A stretch of DNA of 64,000 nt from BQWY01 sp046351095 (GTDB lineage Bacteria; Nitrospirota; Nitrospiria; Nitrospirales; Nitrospiraceae), in contig JAXLZC010000001.1 of assembly GCA_046351095.1 (NCBI GenBank), positions 620,001-684,000 on the forward strand. Direction: 5' to 3'. Both the position numbers and the translations under genes were made by a program. The notes under the pieces were generated by a model. That model was not told where the DNA came from, searched no databases, and was given only the letters and a program-made list of their open reading frames with translations. Below are positions 1 to 8,221 of this stretch, one piece after another. Each line of letters begins with the position of its first letter. Position 1 is the first letter of the stretch.

Positions 1-716
1 ATCGTCAGCGGTGGCGCCAAGAGTAACACGAAGCCAGATGTCACTTCCTCGCTCACACCGAGGCGGTTGAGCCAGGCCGAGAGTGTCGTCATCGGCAGTA
101 CCAACAACTGCAAAAAGTTCAAGCCCGCGCCGCGTCCGAGTCTTGTGGAGAGTTGTAGGAAGAACGTCGCCCCCAGTGGTGCCACGACCACAAACAGCGG
201 CAGGAACCACTCGATCCAATTGTCGAGCACGAAGTCGTAACTGCTCTTGATCACCTCTAGCGGCGATCCCTGTCGCAGCTGGTACATCACTTCCGGCGCC
301 GGGTTCAGCAGGACGAACAGCAGAAAAAACACCGCGCTGGCGAGAAATGCGCCTTGTGGGTTCGTCTTCATACTTTGGTCCAGCAACATCAGCGGGATCC
401 AAAGCACGAACCCGACACCCATCACGTCCCAGAAGTACTTACCGAAACTTTCGCCGACATCGCCGATCTGGAGCGTCCGGTTCGACAAGACCGCTACCTC
501 GAAGAGCCAGAGCATCGCGCCGATCAGCAGCGCGTTCAGCGCGCCCAATATAAATCCACCGACAAGGCCAAGTCCCGATACCAGGCTCGTCGCCGTCAGC
601 ATTCCGAGGAAAAAGACGACGACGATCGGAATCAACCACCAGGACCGCTTCAGCGACGCCATCGTGGCGTGAAACGATTGGACGTAGAGTTGCCAGGTTG
701 CCGTGAGGAGGCTCAT
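1..716 (-). CDS. Multi-pass membrane protein, C-terminus off the left edge
   Basis: An open frame runs on the minus strand from an ATG at 716 to the window edge with no stop (238 codons seen). The product begins MSLLTATWQLYVQSFHATMA and shows at least four long hydrophobic stretches, roughly residues 26-50, 52-72, 95-112 and 122-140, with a further one near 170-190. It is therefore an integral inner-membrane protein. I see no catalytic motif and do not recognise the family. The conserved-looking stretch between membrane spans contains LNPAPEVMYQLRQG. The start is supported by being the first ATG of the frame. The gene points away from clpB, so the 717-930 gap holds both promoters. Confidence 0.7.
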   Translation of the reverse strand, partial: MSLLTATWQLYVQSFHATMASLKRSWWLIPIVVVFFLGMLTATSLVSGLGLVGGFILGALNALLIGAMLWLFEVAVLSNRTLQIGDVGESFGKYFWDVMGVGFVLWIPLMLLDQSMKTNPQGAFLASAVFFLLFVLLNPAPEVMYQLRQGSPLEVIKSSYDFVLDNWIEWFLPLFVVVAPLGATFFLQLSTRLGRGAGLNFLQLLVLPMTTLSAWLNRLGVSEEVTSGFVLLLAPPLT

Positions 717-800
717 GTATCGGGATCGGTTGCTGGCTGTGGGCGGGAACGATCGAGCCGCATCATTGGGGGGACATACATAGACAGATTCCCGAAGCCG

Positions 801-849
801 GTCAAGCGGGCGCTCGCCTTGACTTAAAGGGGCCCATGTTTACCTATAG
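801..849 (+). promoter_or_regulatory. Candidate clpB promoter with an overlapping dyad
   Basis: TTGACT at 819-824 is followed after 19 bases by CTATAG (844-849), a loose sigma-70-like arrangement 80 bases before the clpB start. The -35 box is the right arm of a dyad, GTCAAG (801-806) / CTTGAC (818-823) separated by 11 bases, a plausible operator. It is not the CIRCE (HrcA) sequence, and its half-site order is the reverse of the HAIR (HspR) element, so a heat-shock repressor cannot be named. Confidence 0.3.
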
Positions 850-930
850 AGCAACGACGAGCCGGAAGATCGAGGTCGGTCGGTCAAATCCTAAAACCTG
901 GCTGCGCTCGTCCCGAAGGAGACTCTGCCA

Positions 931-3534
931 ATGGATATGAATCGGATGACCGTGAAAGTGCAGGAGGCGCTCCAGGCCGCATCCGGCCAGGCGATGCGCC
1001 GCAATCATCAAGGTGTCGACGTCGAGCACCTGCTGCTCGCCATCTTGGAACAACAGGGGGGTATCGGCCCGTCCTTACTCGAACAGAGCGGCGTGTCGTT
1101 GTCGGCCGTCACGGCGGCGGCGGAGCAGGCGCTCACGCGCGTCGCGCAGGTGCAAGGCCCCGGTGCCGCACCAGGACAAATTCATCTGACTCCCCGCCTC
1201 ACGAGCATCTTGAACAAGGCCGAACAGGAGATGAAGGGGCTCAAGGACGAGTACCTGAGCGTCGAACATCTCGTGCTGGCTATGGTCGATGAAGGCGGTG
1301 TGTTCCGCAAACTCGCCGTCACGCGGGACAAGGTGCTGGGAGCGCTGCAACAGGTGCGTGGGACGCAGCGCGTCACCTCGCAGGATCCCGAAGGCACGTA
1401 TCAATCGTTGGAAAAATACGGACGTGACCTGACACGCCTTGCCTCGCAAGGGAAGGTCGATCCCGTAATCGGCCGTGACGACGAGATCCGTCGTGTCATC
1501 CAAATTCTGTCGCGCCGGACGAAAAACAATCCCGTACTCATCGGCGAACCAGGCGTCGGCAAGACGGCCATCGTCGAAGGTTTGGCGCAGCGCATCGTCA
1601 AAGGCGATGTGCCGGACGGTCTGAAAAACAAACGTGTGGTTGTGCTCGACATGGGCGCGCTGGTGGCCGGCGCCAAGTTCCGCGGCGAATTCGAAGAGCG
1701 CTTGAAAGCCGTGTTGAAGGAAGTGCAAGCGGCCGGTGGGCAGATCCTGCTGTTCATCGACGAGTTGCACACGGTCGTCGGCGCCGGCGCGGCGGAAGGG
1801 TCGATGGACGCCGCGAACCTCTTGAAGCCGATGTTGGCGCGCGGCGAGTTGCACCTGATCGGTGCGACGACACTCGACGAGTATCGCAAACATATCGAAA
1901 AAGACGCGGCGCTCGAGCGGCGGTTCCAAACCGTCGTGGTCGATCAGCCGACGGTTGAAGATACGATTTCCATCTTGCGCGGCTTAAAAGAACGGTACGA
2001 AGTGCACCATGGCGTGCGGATCAAGGACGGTGCCTTGGTGGCGGCGGCGCGCCTGTCGAATCGCTACATCACCGACCGATTTTTGCCGGACAAGGCGATC
2101 GACTTGGTCGACGAAGCGGCGGCGCGCCTGCGCACGGAGATCGATAGCCTACCCGTCGAGCTCGACGAGGTGTCGCGGAAGGTGATGCAGCTGGAGATCG
2201 AGCGCGAGGCGTTGAAAAAGGAATCCGACGCCGGCAGCAAGTCGCGGTTGGAGTCGCTCGAAAAGGAACTGCAGGAAAAGACGCGCGATGTCCAGGCGCT
2301 CAAAACGCGTTGGGAAGCGGAGAAGGTCTCCGTAGGACGGCTGCGGAAGATTCGTCAGCAGATGGAAGAGGTGAAGCTGCAGATCGAACGTGCTGAGCGC
2401 GACTACAATCTGAACCGAGTCGCCGAATTGCGGTACGGCGAATTGCCGCGTTTGGAGCGCGAGTTGGCGTCCGAGGAGCAACACCTCCAGAAAAAACAGG
2501 GTGAGTCGCGCTTGCTCAAGGAAGAGGTCGACGAGGACGACATCGCCTTGGTGGTCAGCCGTTGGACCGGGATTCCGGTCACGCGTTTGGTCGAAGGCGA
2601 AATGGAAAAGGTGCTCAATTTAGAAAACCTATTGCACGAGCGGGTAATCGGTCAGGACGAGGCCGTGAAAGCGGTGGCCGATGCGGTGTTGCGCGCACGG
2701 TCCGGCATCAAGGATCCCAAGCGCCCGATCGGGTCGTTTCTCTTCCTCGGCCCAACCGGTGTCGGCAAAACCGAGCTCGCTCGCGCATTGGCCGGGACCT
2801 TGTTCGACGACGAGAACAACCTCATTCGGATCGACATGTCCGAGTACATGGAGAAGCACACGGTGGCGCGGCTCATCGGCGCACCGCCCGGTTACATCGG
2901 CTACGACGAAGGCGGCCAACTCACGGAAGCCGTGCGTCGCCGTCCTTTCTCCGTGGTGCTGTTCGACGAAGTCGAGAAGGCGCACCACGATGTCTTCAAC
3001 CTGTTGCTCCAAGTGTTGGACGACGGCCGCTTGACCGACTCGCAAGGGCGCACGGTGGACTTCAAAAACACCGTGCTCATCATGACGAGCAATATCGGCA
3101 GCCAGCACATTCTCGACGCGCAACATGCGGGCGCGGGTTACGAGAAGATGCGCGATCTCGTGATGGGCGACCTGCGGCAACATTTTCGGCCGGAGTTCCT
3201 GAATCGCGTCGACGAGATGGTGGTGTTCCACGCGCTCACCGCCGAGCAACTCGGCAAGATCGTGGATATTCAGCTCACGCGTTTGCGCGAGCGGCTGACC
3301 GAGCGACGCATGTCGCTCACGCTCACGCCGACGGCGCGGACGTACTTGGCCGAGCGTGGATACGATCCGGTGTATGGCGCGCGGCCGCTGAAGCGGTTGA
3401 TCCAGCAAGAGGTGGAAACGCCGCTGGCGCGTCACATTGTCAAAGGCGATGTGCGTGACGGCGACACGGCGATCGTGGATCTGAAAGACGGACACCTGCT
3501 CATCGTGCCGACCGTGTCCGCGACGCCTACCTAA
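931..3534 (+). CDS. clpB: ATP-dependent chaperone ClpB (protein disaggregase)
   Basis: ClpB is a hexameric AAA+ disaggregase that pulls aggregated polypeptides through its pore together with DnaK, in the cytoplasm. The 867-residue product has the full family plan: an N domain (about 1-145), a first AAA+ module with Walker A GEPGVGKT at residues 205-212 and Walker B LLFIDE, a coiled-coil middle domain (about 400-520, rich in charged heptads), a second AAA+ module with Walker A GPTGVGKT at 607-614 and VVLFDEVEKAH, and the C-terminal D2-small domain. Length matches the family (about 860). The start ATG is preceded by AAGGAG at 917-922; a second ATG two codons later could also serve. It is monocistronic, followed by a hairpin at 3553. 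Confidence 0.98.
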   Translation: MDMNRMTVKVQEALQAASGQAMRRNHQGVDVEHLLLAILEQQGGIGPSLLEQSGVSLSAVTAAAEQALTRVAQVQGPGAAPGQIHLTPRLTSILNKAEQEMKGLKDEYLSVEHLVLAMVDEGGVFRKLAVTRDKVLGALQQVRGTQRVTSQDPEGTYQSLEKYGRDLTRLASQGKVDPVIGRDDEIRRVIQILSRRTKNNPVLIGEPGVGKTAIVEGLAQRIVKGDVPDGLKNKRVVVLDMGALVAGAKFRGEFEERLKAVLKEVQAAGGQILLFIDELHTVVGAGAAEGSMDAANLLKPMLARGELHLIGATTLDEYRKHIEKDAALERRFQTVVVDQPTVEDTISILRGLKERYEVHHGVRIKDGALVAAARLSNRYITDRFLPDKAIDLVDEAAARLRTEIDSLPVELDEVSRKVMQLEIEREALKKESDAGSKSRLESLEKELQEKTRDVQALKTRWEAEKVSVGRLRKIRQQMEEVKLQIERAERDYNLNRVAELRYGELPRLERELASEEQHLQKKQGESRLLKEEVDEDDIALVVSRWTGIPVTRLVEGEMEKVLNLENLLHERVIGQDEAVKAVADAVLRARSGIKDPKRPIGSFLFLGPTGVGKTELARALAGTLFDDENNLIRIDMSEYMEKHTVARLIGAPPGYIGYDEGGQLTEAVRRRPFSVVLFDEVEKAHHDVFNLLLQVLDDGRLTDSQGRTVDFKNTVLIMTSNIGSQHILDAQHAGAGYEKMRDLVMGDLRQHFRPEFLNRVDEMVVFHALTAEQLGKIVDIQLTRLRERLTERRMSLTLTPTARTYLAERGYDPVYGARPLKRLIQQEVETPLARHIVKGDVRDGDTAIVDLKDGHLLIVPTVSATPT

Positions 3535-3552
3535 TTTCCGAGCGCCGACCTG

Positions 3553-3585
3553 TCCGTCCGCGTCGCCGCGTGCGAGGCGGACGGA
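3553..3585 (+). terminator. Hairpin after clpB
   Basis: A perfect 9-bp stem, TCCGTCCGC (3553-3561) and GCGGACGGA (3577-3585), with a 15-base loop lies 18 bases after the clpB stop. It is followed only by a C/T-rich stretch, not a clean T run, so it is a likely but not textbook terminator. Confidence 0.45.
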
Positions 3586-3787
3586 TCTCCCCTTCGCTCT
3601 GCTCCACCTTCGTCCCGTTTCGATCTACCGTGCTGGCCAGTGCCGAAAGAATCTGCTACGGTCCGCCCGCTTCTTTCTGTCTCATCCGCAACTCGTGAGG
3701 TGACTTCTGACGCAACAGCCGGTCTCCACCGCTTCCTCGCCCACTCCAGATTCGAACCGATCCGTCGCCGCGCGCATTGCGACAGAA

Positions 3788-6127
3788 TTGTCGGTCGCCG
3801 TTCCCCAAGTCGAGCGCGCCATAACGCTGTTGGACGAAGGCGCGACCGTGCCCTTTATTGCACGGTATCGCAAGGAAGTGACCGGCAATCTCGACGACAC
3901 CCAACTGCGTACATTGGAAGAGCGCCTGGGGTATCTACGCGAACTCGACGCGCGTCGTGCGACGATCGTCGCCTCCGTTGAAGAACAGGGCAAACTGACG
4001 GACGCGCTGCGTGCGCAACTGGCCGCCGCCGACACGAAGCAGGTTCTGGAAGATCTCTACCTCCCCTTCAAACCGAAACGACGCACTAAAGCGATGATCG
4101 CGCGTGAGGCCGGCTTGGAGCCCTTGGCCGATCTGTTGCTCGCCGATCCGACACGCTCGCCGGATGTCGAAGCGCAGGCCTATGTGCGGACGATTCCAGC
4201 GGCGGAGGGTCGGGAGGCTATCACGATTGCGACGGTGAAAGCGGCGCTGGACGGCGCCCGCGATATTTTGACCGAACGATTCGCGGAACGCGCGGATGTG
4301 CTGACGGCGCTCAGGACGATGCTCTGGGATGAAGGGCTCGTCACCTCCACGGTCGTGCCCGGTAAGGAGTCGGCGGAAGAAGAAAAGTTCCGCGACTACT
4401 ACGCCTACAGCGAGGCGATCCGCACGATGCCGTCGCATCGGACGCTGGCCGTGTTGCGCGGCTGGAAGGCGGAAGTCCTCCAAGTCGATCTGGCGCTGAC
4501 ACCGGAGCGAGAGACGCAGCAGCCGCATCCCTGTGTCGCAGTCATCGCGTCGCTCGTCGGCATCGCTGACCGTGGCCGTGCGGCCGACGCCTGGTTGCTC
4601 GAGGTCTGTCGTTGGACCTGGCGCGTGAAACTCCACGTGCATCTCAGTACGGAATTATTCCAAAAGCTGCGTGAGGCCGCAGAAGACCAGGCCATCCGCA
4701 TCTTTGCGCGGAACCTCCGCGATCTCTTGCTGGCCGCGCCGGCCGGACCGAAGGCCGTGCTCGGCCTCGATCCAGGCTTACGCACCGGGTGCAAAATCGC
4801 CGTCGTCGATCCCACCGGAAAACTTTTGGAGACGACGACGATTTATCCCCATCAACCGCGGCAGGATTGGGCGGGTGCCCTCACGACGCTCGAACGGTTG
4901 GTCATCCAGCATCGAGTGCAGTTGGTCGCCATCGGCAACGGCACCGGCAGCCGCGAGTCCGACAAGCTGGCGGCAGAGTTGGTCTCGCGTGTAGCGCAGA
5001 ATCGACCAGACCTTCCGTTGGCGAAAATTGTGGTGAGCGAAGCCGGCGCGTCCGTCTATTCGGCATCGGCGACGGCGGCGGCGGAGTTTCCCGATTTGGA
5101 CGTGAGTCTGCGCGGTGCTGTGTCGATCGCGCGACGCCTGCAGGATCCGCTCGCCGAGTTGGTCAAGATCGAGCCGAAAGCGATCGGCGTCGGCCAGTAT
5201 CAGCACGACGTGAATCAACAGCAGTTGGCCAAGTCGCTGGACGCGACCGTTGAAGATTGCGTGAATGCCGTGGGCGTGGATGTGAACACCGCGTCTGCGC
5301 CGTTGCTTGCGCGTGTGTCGGGGCTGACGCAGCCCTTGGCGAAAAACATCGTGGCCTATCGGTATCAACATGGGCCCTTCCCCACCCGCCTGGCGCTCCG
5401 CGCCGTGCCGCGGCTGGGCGATAAGACGTTCGAGCAAGCTGCCGGATTTTTGCGTATCACGCAGGGAGAGAATCCGCTCGATCGTTCGGCCGTGCACCCG
5501 GAAGCCTATCCAGTCGTCGAACGTATCCTGGCGCATGTCGGCGCCGGCATCGCCGAGGTTATGGGACAGGCGCAGATGCTGCGTGCGCTCGATCCGCGTA
5601 CGTTCACCGATTCGCAATTCGGCGAACCGACCGTGCGCGACATTTTGAGTGAGCTCGAAAAACCCGGCCGCGATCCGCGTCCGGAGTTCCGCACGGCGAC
5701 GTTTCGCGAAGGGATCGAATCCGTTGCCGACTTGTCGTCAGGGATGGTGCTTGAAGGCGTGGTGACGAACGTGGCCGCCTTCGGCGCATTCGTGGATATC
5801 GGCGTGCACCAAGACGGACTTGTGCACATCTCGGTGCTGGCGAATCGTTTCGTCAGCAATCCGCACGACGTGGTGAAACCCGGGCAGGTCGTGAAGGTGA
5901 AGGTGCTGGAGGTGGATATGAAGCGGCAGCGCATCGGCCTGTCGATGCGCCTCGACGAACCGGCCGCCGGATCGTCGCAGGCCGGACAACCACAGCAGCA
6001 GCGGACTACGACTCCACCGGCATCACGCGGCCCGGCGAATCGGCCACAGCCGACGAACCAACAAAAACAACCCCAGCCGATGACCGCACTCGCGATGGCC
6101 CTCGCCAAAGCCAAACGATCCACCTAG
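3788..6127 (+). CDS. tex: Tex-family RNA-binding transcription accessory protein
   Basis: Tex/YhgF is a nucleic-acid-binding protein with a YqgF/RNase H-like fold, helix-hairpin-helix repeats and a C-terminal S1 domain. Visible here: the N-terminal family signature LLDEGATVPFIARYRKE, the YqgF-like core (VLGLDPGLRTGCKIAVVD, near residue 325), HhH segments around 480-560, and an S1 domain near 650-720 (GVVTNVAAFGAFVDIG), then a Gln/Pro-rich tail of about 55 residues. The TTG at 3788 is the first standard start codon, but it has no ribosome-binding site and cuts the first helix. The frame is open back to 3704 and homologous sequence (ARIATELSVAV) precedes the TTG. A CTG at 3707, six bases after GAGG (3697-3700), would add 27 residues and fits the family better. 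Confidence 0.95.
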   Translation: MSVAVPQVERAITLLDEGATVPFIARYRKEVTGNLDDTQLRTLEERLGYLRELDARRATIVASVEEQGKLTDALRAQLAAADTKQVLEDLYLPFKPKRRTKAMIAREAGLEPLADLLLADPTRSPDVEAQAYVRTIPAAEGREAITIATVKAALDGARDILTERFAERADVLTALRTMLWDEGLVTSTVVPGKESAEEEKFRDYYAYSEAIRTMPSHRTLAVLRGWKAEVLQVDLALTPERETQQPHPCVAVIASLVGIADRGRAADAWLLEVCRWTWRVKLHVHLSTELFQKLREAAEDQAIRIFARNLRDLLLAAPAGPKAVLGLDPGLRTGCKIAVVDPTGKLLETTTIYPHQPRQDWAGALTTLERLVIQHRVQLVAIGNGTGSRESDKLAAELVSRVAQNRPDLPLAKIVVSEAGASVYSASATAAAEFPDLDVSLRGAVSIARRLQDPLAELVKIEPKAIGVGQYQHDVNQQQLAKSLDATVEDCVNAVGVDVNTASAPLLARVSGLTQPLAKNIVAYRYQHGPFPTRLALRAVPRLGDKTFEQAAGFLRITQGENPLDRSAVHPEAYPVVERILAHVGAGIAEVMGQAQMLRALDPRTFTDSQFGEPTVRDILSELEKPGRDPRPEFRTATFREGIESVADLSSGMVLEGVVTNVAAFGAFVDIGVHQDGLVHISVLANRFVSNPHDVVKPGQVVKVKVLEVDMKRQRIGLSMRLDEPAAGSSQAGQPQQQRTTTPPASRGPANRPQPTNQQKQPQPMTALAMALAKAKRST

Positions 6128-6151
6128 ATGCACAGGGCTTCTGTGTGCAGT

Positions 6152-6745
6152 TTAGAGCAGCCCTGCCGCATGGGCGTCCTGCAGGAACAATTCTGCAGTC
6201 GCACGATAGGGACGAAGCCGGTTGGCATTGTCGGGCAGCCCAAGGGCCCAGTCCGACGGCACAAAGGGTGTGAGCAACGGAGCGCCTAGCCAATAAATCC
6301 CCTCACTCTGGATCTCGTATTTGAAGCGTTGGACCAACTGCTCATTGCGATACAATTCGTACGAGATGTAGATGCTCTCGTCGATGTATGCCGGGATCGC
6401 CGTCAGGCTTGCGAACGAGATGATCCACCAGGGTACTTTTAGGAAAAGAAAATCTTGAGGTTTTGGCACGATCTGAATGCGACAAAAATATTCGCCGGGG
6501 ACCGCGGCAGCAGCGTAGGCCACGTTGGACAACAAGAGAGAGTCCTTCAGGCCTCCTTCGATCGCAAGCCGCTTGTCCCGGTCATGTGTGAATGTCGAAA
6601 ACGAGTAGTAGAGCGCTCGTGGTGTGGCGCTTGGTGAGACCGATGAGCTAGGTGGCGCCAGGGGAAGGTGTTTCCCGATCCCCATCCATGCGCAGGAGGT
6701 CGAGCCAATCAAGACACACAATAAGATTCCTATCCGGGAGAACAT
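6152..6745 (-). CDS. Putative lipoprotein, unknown function
   Basis: The 197-residue product starts with a short lipoprotein-type signal (MFSRIGILLCVLIGSTSC, Cys at residue 18), so it is probably anchored to a membrane. A longer frame reaches an ATG at 6793, but that would overlap the gene upstream, and the ATG at 6745 has a GGTGG-like ribosome site just before it. I do not recognise the family. It resembles the broken gene immediately upstream (6774-7453): both have an LYY motif near the start of the mature part, an IP[AC]Y segment in the middle and a C-terminal helix with A-E/Q-x-F-x-x-x-AHA. The two look like tandem paralogues. It is the last gene of a minus-strand run. Confidence 0.65.
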   Translation of the reverse strand: MFSRIGILLCVLIGSTSCAWMGIGKHLPLAPPSSSVSPSATPRALYYSFSTFTHDRDKRLAIEGGLKDSLLLSNVAYAAAAVPGEYFCRIQIVPKPQDFLFLKVPWWIISFASLTAIPAYIDESIYISYELYRNEQLVQRFKYEIQSEGIYWLGAPLLTPFVPSDWALGLPDNANRLRPYRATAELFLQDAHAAGLL

Positions 6746-6773
6746 TTTCCACCCAGTTCTCGCGAGTGGCAAT

Positions 6774-7259
6774 CTAGAAGTGGCCATCGGCATGGGCCTG
6801 ACTCCGGAATCCCTGTGCTGTGGAGGCCAATGCTTTTGCGCGGTCCTGGGTCCACGGAGGCGTATCCAAGTCGAGGAACGGGATGGCGAACAACATTAAG
6901 ACCCAGGCAAACATTTTCTCTTGGACTCGTTCTCTGTAGACCGAGAGATCCTGCCCGCTGTTTGTTAGGCGATACGCTACCTGATACGTTATCCAGTCAT
7001 CGAAATAGCAGGGAATCACAGAAAATGTCATTGCGCATCCTAGCGACTTGAAGGAAGTGCTGCCCGTGTCGTGCCTCATGCGCTGCACCTCAATCGACAC
7101 ATGGTAGCCGCTGATAGGTGGAGCGGATACGTGAATGGCTTTCGTGAAGGTCTGATTGTCTACTAGGCTGCGCTCAAGGTAGGTGACAAAGTTGCGAGCG
7201 ATCTGTTCCTCCTCACGCCCACTTGTTTGTCCCCAAAGCCCCCTCTTGTTCCTCTCCAA
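6774..7259 (-). CDS. C-terminal part of a frameshifted lipoprotein-like protein
   Basis: This frame (about 160 residues, first usable codon TTG at 7259) continues the protein whose signal peptide is encoded in another frame at 7163-7453. It lacks its own signal peptide, has no ribosome-binding site, and contains a hydrophobic stretch near residues 115-130 (AWVLMLFAIPFLDL). Its C-terminal half parallels the paralogue at 6152-6745. A TAG in this frame about 18 bases upstream of 7259 blocks extension. The most economical reading is one gene with an indel near 7250, either real or a sequencing or assembly error. Function is unknown. Confidence 0.5.
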   Translation of the reverse strand: MERNKRGLWGQTSGREEEQIARNFVTYLERSLVDNQTFTKAIHVSAPPISGYHVSIEVQRMRHDTGSTSFKSLGCAMTFSVIPCYFDDWITYQVAYRLTNSGQDLSVYRERVQEKMFAWVLMLFAIPFLDLDTPPWTQDRAKALASTAQGFRSQAHADGHF

Positions 7260-7453
7260 GTCGGTTGATCTCTAAAAATGCCCTCTACGGTGTAATACAG
7301 GATCGAGTCTTGCTCTGAGGTTTTGGTCGTGGAAGTGTGCGCATCCGGAGATGGTGCGGCCATTTTCCATGATTTAAGCGCGCAGCCGGATTGCAGCAAG
7401 GCCAAGAGGATCAGCACCAGGACGTAGCTGCCGATGCGATGCCGCTTCGTCAT
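7163..7453 (-). CDS. N-terminal part of a frameshifted lipoprotein
   Basis: The ATG at 7453 (a GTG at 7495 is also in frame) opens a lipoprotein signal, with a hydrophobic core VLVLILLALL ending in QSGC. A mature stretch with ILYYTVEGIF follows, like the LYY motif of the gene at 6152-6745. After about residue 60 the sequence turns into an Arg/Gly-rich run with no resemblance to the paralogue, and it ends at 7163. The better continuation lies one frame over (6774-7259). I therefore treat the two entries as pieces of one interrupted gene. Function is unknown. Confidence 0.5.
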   Translation of the reverse strand: MTKRHRIGSYVLVLILLALLQSGCALKSWKMAAPSPDAHTSTTKTSEQDSILYYTVEGIFRDQPTWRGTRGGFGDKQVGVRRNRSLATLSPTLSAA

Positions 7454-7529
7454 AGGAGGGATCTTATTGTCACGCGCAGGCGCGTGATCACTCACAGTCT
7501 CAGCTGTTGCGGCTGTAGCTACGGCTGAG

Positions 7530-7958
7530 CTACCCGCCGATGGAGACGTTGCCGCCTTTGGCGTCGGTGGATTGTTTACTCAAGGTGTGTTTGTCGATCT
7601 TGCAGGCAGACTCGGAAATCGTGCAGAGGTGGCCTTTGATCGTCCAGAATTTGCCCTGGTCGATGACGATCCGATCCTCGGCCGGCTTCGCCACGCGGAT
7701 GACGACGTGTCCGGCTTCCACATCTTTTAACTCGACGCTCGTCGGTGTCTTTACGATCTCGCAGGCGCGCCGTTCGTTGAAGGCCAAGTTGCTGTCGATC
7801 ACTTTCGCCGTCATGCGACCGTTCTGATCGAAGAGCACGAAGTTCAGGAGAATGGCGCCGGTCGTCGGCTTCACGCTCACGTTGAACTGCTGCACGCCTT
7901 CCATCTCCACCACCCCATTCGTATTGCGATACACATTCGAGCCGATTTCGATATTCAT
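7530..7958 (-). CDS. Conserved hypothetical protein, 142 aa
   Basis: The ATG at 7958 is preceded by GAGGA at a suitable distance. The product has no signal peptide or membrane span and is predicted soluble, with a beta-rich pattern (short alternating hydrophobic segments such as VVIRVAK and RIVIDQGKFWTIKG). Two cysteines lie near the C-terminus (HLCTISESACK). The ending is Gly-rich. I do not recognise the family. It lies between the lipoprotein block and the small membrane gene at 8000, on the same strand. Confidence 0.65.
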   Translation of the reverse strand: MNIEIGSNVYRNTNGVVEMEGVQQFNVSVKPTTGAILLNFVLFDQNGRMTAKVIDSNLAFNERRACEIVKTPTSVELKDVEAGHVVIRVAKPAEDRIVIDQGKFWTIKGHLCTISESACKIDKHTLSKQSTDAKGGNVSIGG

Positions 7959-7999
7959 GCCGTGGTCCTCGTACCTGATGAATCAGTAGATGACTGTCC

Positions 8000-8215
8000 T
8001 TAGGGTTGTTTGATGCGATTCAAAATGAGTGCGATGCACCCGCCCAGCAGTCCGCCGCCGGTGACTGCCGTGAGGATCTCGATGACTTTTCCTTCCCAGA
8101 GCGGGCCCTGCATCTGCAAAATATCGCGGATGCCACCTTGCAGCATGATCACGGCCAGCGCCATCGTCGCGCCGATCAGGAACCACCAGGAGAAGGTGCG
8201 GAACGATTGCACCAT
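8000..8215 (-). CDS. Small two-span membrane protein, 71 aa
   Basis: The 71-residue product has two hydrophobic helices: TFSWWFLIGATMALAVIML near residues 7-25 and EILTAVTGGGLLGGCIALIL near 46-65. A short charged C-terminus follows. It begins six bases after the comM stop on the same strand, so it is probably cotranslated with comM. No family is recognised. Confidence 0.65.
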   Translation of the reverse strand: MVQSFRTFSWWFLIGATMALAVIMLQGGIRDILQMQGPLWEGKVIEILTAVTGGGLLGGCIALILNRIKQP

Positions 8216-8221
8216 GTCGGC

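Noticed and set aside
1075..1929. Long open minus-strand frame inside clpB (also 2629-3495)
   Set aside because: It is the GC-rich antisense reading of clpB, without ribosome site or family sequence; the plus-strand clpB motifs are unambiguous.
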